DNA of 64,000 nucleotides from Lophius americanus (lineage: Eukaryota > Chordata > Actinopteri > Lophiiformes > Lophiidae). A model generated the notes under the pieces. That model made no database searches and had not been told where the DNA came from. It was given only the letters and a program-made list of their open reading frames with translations. Below are positions 49,101 to 61,100 of the stretch, one piece after another; positions within the stretch are counted from its first letter, which is position 1, and each line of letters opens with the position of its first letter. The stretch is from contig JBBDHG010000015.1 of NCBI GenBank assembly GCA_037951165.1, positions 3,412,501-3,476,500 of the forward strand, read 5' to 3'. The position numbers and the translations under genes are program-made.

Positions 49101-52100
49101 CACCTTCACCTGGTACATGGTGTCTGGTTTCAGCAGAGTCAATTTGTAGCTGGTCTTGTTGCTGTGGGTGTCCATCGTGGTAAACTGCTGGGTCCCCACC
49201 AGCCTAACAATCAAAACATGTAATTTTGGACATGAGTGTCTAACAAAGATGGCTGATTACAACATTTCATAATAATTACAACAACTGGGTGGCTTGAGGT
49301 GAGAGTGTTCACCAAAACATGAAAGGTCAGTTACAACACCTTGCTTAGCTTAGCTTTTTAGGTGAAAAAATACTTGTGGAGTTTCACAGAACCTGAAAAC
49401 AAGCATACACTTACATGAGAGGAACTGAAATCCTACAATGATTTTTGAGGACATATGTAGCAGTGGGGTTTGCTTAAATCAAGAAATTGTGCCGGACCCG
49501 AGGACTGAGAGAGACTGGGGGACGGACTTGAGGGCCAATGGTACAGTTAGCAGGAGGTGGTTAGAGAACCTGAGGGGACCATTAGTAGTGTGAGCCCGGC
49601 AGGCCTCAAAGGCTCACACTTGGAGGCTGAAGTGAAGATTTCAGCTTAAAACTAGTGTAAATAACATCCTACTACTAGGACTAGGATTTCACTGTAAGAT
49701 GTATGGAATCATTGAAGGTTTCCCTTCAGTTGTTAAAGAGAATACTGCAGTGCTTGTTTTAAAGCTATAACAGACTTTCAAGCTACATGTGGTTGTGTAC
49801 ATGAGAGATTGAATTTATATCTTCTTTTAAGCTGGTGAAAGTTTCATGTTATTTAAAGCTGACCTGTAGTATACGAGGAAGTAGCACGAGTCCAGAGGAA
49901 GGTTTTTGGGGCGAGACCAGGTCAGGGTGATGGCACCAAAGAAGTCTGGGGTCCACTGCAGGTTCTGGACTTTGTAGGCTAGGGTGTCCACTGAGAGAGA
50001 GTTGGAGAGATTCACCTGGGTTATAAGGATTAACATGGTTTAGCCTGAAGTAAACACCAACAGCCAGCAGGTGGCAGCATTGTACTGCGTTCTCATTGTC
50101 TCTTATGGCGACCCATACATTGGGTCCCTCACAGGTGAAGTTAGTTCTCCTAATCAAAAAAAAACACTTGTCCAGGGTGAAGGTATCTGGGACCTACGGG
50201 TGCAGTTGTCTTCATCGCTGTGATCGGAGCAGTCCAGGAAGCCGTCACATCTTTCACTATCCGGCACACAAGCCTCGCCGTCAGAACAGCGAGTCCCGTT
50301 GATGCACAACAGAGGTCCACGAGTTGCTGCACAGACAAAGAGCATTTATGCTAAATATTATACTGCATGATGTCAAACAAAATGAAAACTTCTTCTTATT
50401 AGCTTTTAATTAACCAAATTACTCTGTCTCTTCCCAGACACTAAGGTATGGAGAGACTCACGGCAGTGGGATTCATCGGATCCATCCTGGCAGTGCGGCT
50501 GGCCGTCACAGCGCTGCCAGTCGGGGATGCAGTGGGGGGGTTGTTGGCACAGGAACTGTTCCTGACTGCAGCGGCCAGGTGAAGGTGGAAGAAGGGCTGG
50601 GGTGGGTAATGGAACCGGTGTTGCAGCGCCATTAGCTGTGATCACAAAAATAAAGAATATCATTAATGGCATTCCGATATTTTCTTTTATAATTTCCATT
50701 AAATATGTATTCGATTTAGATTCACTCATTAAATACAATTAAAATGATTCTATATACACAATAATAATTCCAATAAATACATTAGCAGCTGGGCGGCGAA
50801 GAGGCGGTACCTGTGGGACATCCCAGCTCATCGCTGCCATCAGGACAGTCAGCGAAACCGTCACACACCCAGGTGTTAATGACACACGCTCCGGAGCCAC
50901 AGTGGAAGCGATTGGGGGCACAAGTAGTGGGACCAGGGGCGACAGTGTGAGGAGTAACACCCCCTAAGGGAGAATTGGGTTTAATATCCGGCGATGTATG
51001 ATAATGACTCAAAGAAGACCACAAATGTAATTTCATGTGCATTATTATAAATGATCAATTCATCAAACAATAGACGTCTCTTAGCTTAAGACTATCTACA
51101 CACCCGTACACTGGGCCTCATCAGACCAGTCCCCGCAGTCGTTCTCTCCATCACACTTCCACCAAGTGGGAATACAGCGTCCATTTTTACACTCGTACTG
51201 GAAATACCTGGAGCAGCCCGGGACCTCGGTGGGAGCAGCTGCAGCACACAGAGCAAAGATCAGCATCAGACTTTACTATGTCAGCCACCCACTCGTCTTT
51301 CAAGCCAAAGTCAGCAGGAGAAGAAAAGAGCGTCTCTACATAAGAATGTCCCCCTCACCACAGTTGGCTTCGTCTGAGTAATCCCCACAGTCGTCCATGC
51401 CATCACACTTCCACTCCAGGCTCACACACACTCCGTTGGCACACTGGAAGGTGTATGCGTCGCACACTTTTCCAAACTCAGACGGTGTGGCTGAAAGGAA
51501 ACACAAAGGCAGGTGAACAGGCAACGAAAAAAAGAATCGAAGAAAAATGTTTATATTGCAGGCTGATGATTATTTTTGTATAACAGTTAAGGGTATAAAC
51601 ACATTTTTGCCATTTTCTACTCCCGCTACTACATTATTGACTCTAGTTTGTATAATAATCACCTACAGTACCCAGCCATGACGGGTCACAAGTCAGTCTA
51701 TTTCTAATGCTGGTCCCACACCTGCATAAATGGGGTTACATACACATCCTGGCACAAAATCGTTGTGTCAGGAAGGGAATCTGGCGTCAAGCCTATTGGA
51801 AAAAATCAAAACGCAAAACTGATTTACAAACTGAATGGGTCGGGTCCGGGTTAACAACGACTGTCATCGGCATTAGCCAACTCGGTGATGGTGGAAACTA
51901 TGAAACGGTTGGTTAAACAAAAGAAGATTTAATGAGGGGGAGGTGTGCCAAGAGACAGCGAGAGTTGAGAGTAGGAACTTAAAATGTTGGCACAATGACT
52001 GATGAAGGGAGAGAGCTAGCTGATTTGACCAAGAGAAGGAAGGTGGATAGAGAAAGGTTTGCAAGATGCTAAAGGCTAGTTAAAGCAGCTCTAAGATAGA

Positions 52101-55100
52101 AACAGATGATCTGCTGTAGTGACCTCTAAACGGGATCAGCCAAAAGAAGAGAAAGAAGAACGACCGCCTCCTGGCTACAACAGGCATTCAAGGCCTGTTT
52201 GGTGATCTGTGCATCATCTTCCTTTTTTTTATGTTGCACTTGTAGTCCACTGTTTCCTACAAATGACTGAATGACATAGACGTATCAAAACTCACTGGCT
52301 ATTTAGATTGAGGTAGCCCTTACTTGATGAACACCATTAACATTAGGTTATAACGCATGCAGGGCTGAAAGAGAATCTCCATAGATTATCATCTCTTCAA
52401 TCTCAACAGGCACAGGATCTGAAGAAAATCATTTTCGATTCTGAATGCACTGCCTTAAGTAACGTCATGAGAAGCAATCGTTAAATACAGACAAAATTAT
52501 TGATTTAGTTTCCTCGGTGATCATCCATGTTTTCGGTGGGAAAACAAAAGGGAGGGAACAAGTTTGGACGAGGAAATGGTTGAGAAGTTAACGGTCAGTA
52601 AGAATCAGAGATGAGATTTTAGCTGCCAGTTCAATATCTGCCAACAGGAGTGTGCTATCTCATGTAGCGTCTAAAAGAATAAATACATATTTACTGTTGC
52701 TAGGCAGAACTGTAAACCAGAATGAATTGTTTTCGGTGTGTTGAAGGGTTTGAAACACACATGTCTTTCCCAAACACTGTAAAGTTATAAAGTAGGCATA
52801 TGCGTGTTGTTTACCACATCCTGCATATTGAGCGTCTTCATCAGATCCATCCTCACAGTGTTTGATCCCGTCACAAACCAGAGACTGAAACAGACACTGG
52901 GCTCGGTTCTTGCATACAAATTCCATATAGCGGGTGCACAGGGGGTCTGTGGGTCAAAAAACACACAGTGAGTTGACATTATAGTAAAATATCAGACTTT
53001 ACAATCCATTTCAATTAATTAAATACCTATGTGTAGAAAACTCAAATGACGGGTTTATCTTACAAAAACCTTGGAAGTTCTACAAGCTTCAGGTGATGTT
53101 TTTTTTTATATGTTTCATAGCCCGTGAAAACTCACAAAAATAAACACAGATTTATAAAGAAGTGAAACCCCTCTCAGATTCACACAAAATATGATTTAAA
53201 ATTGTGTTGAAGAAATACAGTTTGTTTATTTGGTTGATTTATGTAGCACATTTGTGTCCAAGGACGGGCCGTAACATCTATCATCTCGAAGAAACTGTCT
53301 TTCATTCTTATTGCAACGAGCATATGCAACCATGCATCTTACTTCTATGGTAATTCAGGGGAAAACAAACGGTTCAAATATGACCCAGGGAAAACAGGAA
53401 GTTCAATTTGCTGGCTCTATAGCACTTTCATATTTTTATTATTCATTTTGCACCCTCATATATTTTGTGTTTTGAACTTCCTCAATTTAGCCAAGAACAA
53501 AAACTCCATTATGTATATATATATACAGTATATTCCATTATGACCGCATCGTCAGTTGGTACCTGAAGGCTCCAAAAAGGTTCTATTATTCAGATTTCCC
53601 ACGCATAGATGAACTTGTACAAAATTGTATTTACTGAACTGAAAAGGTTCTCTAGTACCCAGCTGGGTCTGTGTGAAAAAAGTGTTTCTCCACCCTCAGA
53701 AATGAAAAAAACAGATCCGAAAAGGCATATGAGTGATACCGAACAGGAAAGAAGTGATAGAAAATTTTGAACTCAATTCTAAGCAAAAACAATTAAGTGA
53801 TCACATTTTGTCCAGCCCTCCTGTAAAGATAAATTTACCTAACCAGAACAAAATAATTCACTGAGATATGATCTCTGACTACAAAATGTAGTGCTACTAT
53901 TGCTGCATTCTGGTGAACAGATGGGGTCACCCACCACAGTTGCGCTCGTCGGCCCCATCAGAACAATCCTGGATTCCGTTGCAATGCGCGGTGGCAGGAA
54001 GGCACGTGTGATTGGAGCATAGGAAGCCGTTGCACTGAGTTCCTTCTGAAAATATACAGAATAAAGTCAATAAAGTAGTATTGCTAGCAGAGAACTGCTC
54101 CTTAAATGCAGCTGTTTGTGACTATCGAGTATTGTGTTATGTTCAACCCTACATAAAGAGAGCTAACACTAAATGTTACTGACTGAAGCTTTCCTCACAT
54201 ATCTTGAGCTTATCTTGTTTTTTTTTATTTTAAACTCTTACATACACATGAATATGTTTTATTTTTGGTGTGCAGAATATAGAAACCTCTGGAAAGGAAG
54301 CTTTTTCCATCAGTGGAGTAGAATTGCATTTACAAATAGATATGGTAGATATCAAAATTACAACAGGAAATACAAAATGCAAAAGATGTTTAACACTTTA
54401 AGCAAAGTCAAAACCATATTATTATTAACAATATATTTTAATATTTCTGTAAGCAATATTTTAAGGGGGGAAAACAAATATACAAAGACTCTTATAAGGC
54501 CCGAGACAAATGATGTCGCTGACCTTCTTTAAAAAAAATGTATCTACTTTTGGTGAAGCTGATAAAATATCTGCGGTCCAGACCAAATAGAAAATCTTTT
54601 TCCAAACACCATAATGTATATTTTATCATAATATTTTATCAGTAACTTGATGGATGACATCAAGTTACTGTCTTATTTTTAATCCAGCTGAGCTGAGTGC
54701 ACAGGGACCGTCTACAAAGTAAACATTGAGAACAGGGAGATAAAAAAAGTGTCATTAAAAATATTGAGTGTTGAATCTTAAATTCAGATACAGTCGTTGC
54801 TGTATCATAACTATCAGTAAAACCCTGGTGGTTGTTATGGATATGGTGATTTTACCATACAGTGCAGTGAAGTTATTGATATTTTTATCAATAAAAATAA
54901 TCATATTTATATAATAATATATTTCCTTAAGGTATTGCCGTATTATTTGTTATATCTAGGATTAGTCCAGTTATCTACCAAAGGAGGATATTTGACACGA
55001 TGACATGAGTTCATGATGTTTGTGTCTCAATTTTACCACAATATTTTGGGTCTTCATCTGAGTCATCCTGGCAGTCGTCATCGCCGTCACACATCCAGCG

Positions 55101-58100
55101 TTGTGGGATACAGTGACCTGTGTGACACTGGAAACTATTGGCCTCGCATGTATGGTGGCCCACTTGGGACAAGCAAAGAGAGATACAAGGATTTAGGAAA
55201 CTATGAGGACAACAACATGCTTCACAGCATTGAACCCCTGAAATCTGATAGCTCAAGGCTCTAAAGTAGAGAAGTTATTTCACAAATATTTTATTTTTTA
55301 ATGAAAAAAAGTCAATAATTAAGGACGATTTTTTTTTTAATACAGATTTTGGAGTTAATTTTCTTCGGTGTGTGTTGTAGTCAGTAACAGTCATCACCTG
55401 TGCAATTGGTCTCATCCGACCAGTCTCTGCAGTCGTTGTCTCCGTCACAGCGCCAAGCTTCACGGATACACACACCTCGTGCGCATGTGAACTCTCCAGG
55501 GCCACACTGATGAGACTCTGAGGACGCATCAACAATACCTTAAGTGCTGGGTAAAAACTACTGTATATGCTTTCCTACTGTCGTCCCTGCTAGTAAAAAG
55601 TAGGAAATAAATCGTTCGGAAACATTAACACTTAGTTATTTAGAACATAATTAAAGACTCATTAAGATTAACACATATATAACATACACACAAAAACACA
55701 CACACACACATACACACGCGTGTAGCATTAACACGTATAAAATTGAAAAGACACACAGAGTTACAACAATATACCGGTTAGGTAATCCAGATATGACATA
55801 TGGGGTCCCACAGGGCTCACATACATTCTAATGAAAGGTGGTCTAAGTCCTGATTCTTCGAAGAAACACCAACAACCAATGATACAACACAAAAGCTGAA
55901 CCATTTCATCATGATCAACTTCCACTAAAAACTCTTATTCTTTTCGTCTTTCTTTGTTGCTGTTTGAGAGACGTGTTCTACCCAGAATCCATGTTTGCTA
56001 AATATTGTGCTCATAGACATAATCTGATCAACTGTAAGTTATTCCACTGAGGTCAGATGTGTTACCTCTCTGCTGAGGTAGAGCAGACATTGAGTAAGTT
56101 CACCAGAGATTTGTTCCAGCTGGATCAAGCCTTGTCATTTTGTCTGCAGTCATGTCCATGGCTGCTTTAGGGTCTACACCCTAAGGTGTCTACACCCTAA
56201 ACAGCATTTTTTTATACACTCATGCCTATTCCTGTTCCCTTTGTTTTGTGATTCTTGTTCCAAGATTACTAAAATTCACAGAGTCACTGCGACCGAAAGC
56301 AGCACCAGCAGCTTAACGAGTAATAATAAGGCATGCAGCGACTCAGTATGCCGTCAGATCAAGGGATCATATCACACATAATTCATATTCACCTTACAGG
56401 CCAGTCATTTATGCTAGGATGAAGAGTGACAGTGCTTTTCCCATCTCAGAAATGTTTATTTCTGGGTACTGTTATCAACATTACACAACAGTTCCTCAAT
56501 ACTTGTTGGGGATACTGCAACTTACCACAGTGCTCCTCATCACTGTTGTCTCCGCAGTCATCCTCATGGTCACATTTGAAGGCTAGAGGGATGCAGGAGC
56601 CTGAGGCCAGGCAGCGAAACTGGTTGGAGGGGTCACAGGTTGTAGTGGCTAAAAGTGGAGAGGAAACAAACAAGTTGCACTACCGAGCATCAGACAGTCC
56701 ACCGTACTCATGTATATGTTCATGTAGTGCTGTGAAAAAGTATTTGAACCCATCCCGATTTATTCTATTGCAGTGTGCATCTCATAATAAACTGCAGGAT
56801 CTTCAAAGATGTTTTTCTTCTGCTTGGGATCATTATCTTGTTTCATGAACGATTTCTTATTGAGCTTCAAAATCAGACTGATGACCTGACATTCTCATTT
56901 TCTGGTAGAGAGCAAAAATCACGTTTTCTTCAATTACGACAAGTCCTCCTGTCCCTGAAGCAGTAAACACATCCTCACAACATTCCACTGCCACCTCCAT
57001 GTTTGACCACAGGGCTAATGGTTTTCTAGCGGAATGCTGTGCTTGGCTTGAACCAAAGAGTTCAACTTTCCACTCCACGGTCCAAAGAATATTTTCCCAA
57101 GGCTCTGTGGGTCACCAAGGTGTGTTATGGCAAATTCAGACAAGCCTTAATGTTCAGGGTTGATTCTGGATGCCATTTTTTCCATTATTAAGACACGATA
57201 TATATATATGCGTATTACCTGCTAAGGAATTTTTACGCTCGGAATGCTATGTCCTTTTTGGAGCCTGCAGAGACCAATGGATTATGCAGCCTAATGGGTT
57301 TTGATTGGCTTTTTTTTTACGTATCTTATTTATCTATCTCCCTATAAACAGTGTGATTTGCTAACAGTGATTTCTATTTCACATAGGAAATGTGATTGAT
57401 AGGAGACAACAAGCCACCTTCTGTTTATTACGGCTTCGCATTGTCTCAAAGTAGATAGACAGGGTGTGTGTGAACTCATTTAAGCAGCTGTCAATCCACC
57501 CATCCCTCTCCTGTGCATCTGGCTCGACAAACAGATGTACTAAAAGTGTTTTTCCCTTCTTAACAAAGGGAAGAGGCGAGGCTGAATACTCACGACACTC
57601 CTGCTCATCACTCATGTCTCCACAGTCGTTGTCGCTGTCACACTTCCAGATGCTGCTGATGCAGCGGCCGTTAGAACAGCGGTACTGGTTGCGCAAACAG
57701 CTATGCACTATTTGGAGGAAAGTAAAGGACTCATGCGACTCATGCAAACAAATCACATTGGAAGATTTTGCGTGGTCTCTGGTAATGAATGGTGTTTTCA
57801 TCTCACCAATTTTCACGCAGGTGTTGTTTCGGAGTTGGTAACCAGTAGGACACTGGCATTGCAGCTCTCCATTTGGCATGGTTACGGTTGGAGCACTGTC
57901 AGGACAGACGCAGGTGTGCCGATGGCCGGGCTGAGGCAGACACAGCAGGTTGCATGGCTGGTCGGCACAAGCATTATGGCCTGTTGGGAAGGAGATTACA
58001 ACATTATTATAGTCAGGTAAAGTCAGTGTATAAACTCTTAAGGAAAAATTTTAATGGCTCATTTAAACCTATAATTCAACTCCCTTAATTTGGACAGTAT

Positions 58101-61100
58101 CTGAATATAAATCATTGTAACTAAATATCCTACTATGTAACTTTTTGATGGGGATCCCTGGTCAGCAGAATGAAAGGCTTAAACATTTAGCACCTCTGTT
58201 CTTCCCCTTATAGAAGATCTTGAGGTCCATGACTCCAGTTAGCCTGCCAACAATCAGCTCATTACTCTTGGAACCAGCTTTTGGAGCTTTGAAGATCCCC
58301 ATCTTGGACCAGTCGTCCCAGTAGAGATCATTCTGAAAACAGCATCCAACACAAGTTTGTGAAAAGCAACTTTTAGTGAAGAGTTTGTCATTCTTTTAAG
58401 TCTCAGTCTCACCTTGAAGACAGCGATGGCATAGGGGTGAGGAAGATCCTTCATGAGGACGCTCCTCTGGCCCCCGCTGAAATCGGCTCTCTCGATTCGG
58501 TCGCTATAAGCTTCCGTCCAGTACAGCCAGTTGTCGTCAGCTGTGATTCCATTGGGCCACCTGACGCCCTCAGACACGATGCAGGAGACGTTGGTTCCAT
58601 CCATGTAGCTGCGGTAAACACCGGCGGCACGATCTCCCCAGTCAGTCCAGAACATCAGACTGTGGGACCCAGACAAAGTGTGAAAAAGGACCTATATGAG
58701 ATACAGTTCCTAGTGTACAAGGACAATAATGTCATGTACAATGATGCTGACATTTATTAAATGTTCATCAAAAGCTGTACAATGTCAGAATTATACATGC
58801 TGCCGGGTCTAAGACCATTCCTGCCTTACATATAAAAGAGGAACTCAATATAAAAAATGGACCAATTCACTTTTATTGAGAAAGAAGAAGTGAGGGCAGT
58901 GAGACTCATTTTCTGGACTTAAAAAAGGGAATAAGAGAACAGTCAGTGAGTGTCGGAATATTTTTGTGCAGAATACAGTTTCTTTGTTTTTGCTTAATCT
59001 CAGGGCTGTTTACATTTTGACGCGAGAATTATGGTCTACGTATAAGAGTTCATGTAAGGCAAACTGCGGGAGAGGTTACATCCACTCTTCCTTATTTCTG
59101 ACCATAACAATAAGAAGGATCATCATGCAGCACTGATGTTTCACTTCTTGTTTCAATTTGAGGTGAAAGAAATACGCATGTTGGATTTTTTTGGACAAAT
59201 CACTGAACTCCTTGTTCTTTATTTAAAAAGGATGGGCTTTACAGTGGTGGCAGGGTTACCTCTCTGCAGGCAGCAGGACCAGAGCTCTGGGATGTTCCAG
59301 GATCGAGGAGTTGAGCAGAGTGTGGCGCAGGTCTCCATCAGGGTTAGACACCTTCAAAAACACAACAGTGGAATTTTTGGAAAGGTTAATTTCTAAAACT
59401 CTCTGATAAATTCAACAAATACTACTAAACAATGTGGTTGGTGGGTTATGGTTTGTGCGAAAACGAGTATTACTTAAGAGTCAACCAGCTTTTTCTTTCA
59501 TTCAAACAGATTCATTACAGATTCATACCAGCTTAGATAGATTTACCAAAAATCCCAGAATAGCGTTCAATGACTGTTATATTATCCATTTATTAAACCT
59601 GTCACGCTCTCTGTCTCTCTCACAAAACAAATTATGCATTGGTGGTCACAGTATATTTGGTGACTCATCTCAGCAGGATTTATAAAATGTGTCTTTATCA
59701 GTCTGCTGTCCTTTTTTTTTTATTGCGATGTGTCTACAGCAGCGGACTGACACATAACATGTCTCCCAACTCAGAAGTCACACATTTTTACCTCTATCTT
59801 CTGTGCTCCAGCATCAACCCAGTATAGCAGTCTGCTGACGGGGTCAAAGGTGAGAGCCTCCACGTTCTGCAGATCTTTCCTCACTACGACCTCCTGACCT
59901 GTGCTGCCATTCAGACACAGCCTCTGGAGGAGAGACGGGAACACAGGTAAATATAGTGAAAATAAGGCTACGTGGATAATTATTGCGTTTCAGCACAAAC
60001 CGTCTCTCCAGGAGCAAATATCACTTGTGTTTGGACAGCAAACAAATCTCTTTACCCCACGGCAAAACGCTCATCCGTCACTAACCTGTATGGTATCCAG
60101 TGAGATGTCAGCCCAGTACAGGCAGTTCCGGTCGTAGTCAAAGTCCATAGCTACAGCCTCCCTGAGACCGGCCAGAGGCAGGGCCTGGTCCGTGCCTGTC
60201 GCCAGGTCGTAGCGGTGAATGGAGTTCCTCACGGCGTACAGGATAAACTCGTTGCTCTCTGAAAGGGGAAAGGGGACGTGACCCTTATGACACTACTACC
60301 CACATTCTAATGATGGACATGATGTTTGTACTTATGTTGGGCATTATAACCTGATATGTAAGGCTTGTCAAGATCTTACACTGTTTAATATGAGATGCAC
60401 ACATTATTGAAGGTATTAGGAGTGGGTCCAATAATGTTCACAGCCCTGTAGATTTTATTGTATTTCAAATATTTGGTGTATTTGCATAACCTTAGTGTCT
60501 GTGAACAGGTAAGATCTAAATAAAAACAGTTTCGGTAGCATTGTACCTGTTACTGTGCGTAGAAATACAATAATGGCTACAACATCATTATATCACGGCA
60601 ATACCATGAAACAAAACATCCTGTCAATTTATTAGTAAACTCTTTAATAACTACTGCATCATATTGGATGTAAATACCAGGACCAGGAGGATTCTGCATC
60701 CTCCATCCGGCTCAGATGAACAGCCAATGTACCCAAATCCTGCCAAAAATGGAATTTTGACCAAAGAGAGCGAGTTTGACTGCAAAGTAATACCACCTAT
60801 GTCCACTAGGGGCACTAGCATTCAGCTCCCACCGAAGGATCTCAATGGATTTCAGGTCCAGACTTTAACAACACTCCGGAATTTAAATTTCATGTTGGAC
60901 TAACTCTTCTGCTACATCCTCTGGCTTTGAAATGGATCAAGGTTTATATTAAAATCTAGCATTGTGCACGGTAAAAATATTGTAAAAATTGAGGTGAGAT
61001 GAGGTTCTTCCTCCTACGTACAGCAAAGTGTAGAAGGATTATTTAAGATCAAGAAGTGATTGCATCATCCATCAAATGTGCAGCATGTTAACTTAAGACT

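Noticed and set aside
49991..50017. Upstream acceptor ACCCAG for the first FN3 exon
   Set aside because: Using it would add 26 bases and break the frame from the LDLa 11 exon; the CTCTCTCAG acceptor gives the conserved TLDTLAYKV join.
55275..55535. 86-codon frame overlapping LDLa repeat 3
   Set aside because: It runs in the wrong phase of the real exon; the correct phase gives the six-cysteine repeat.
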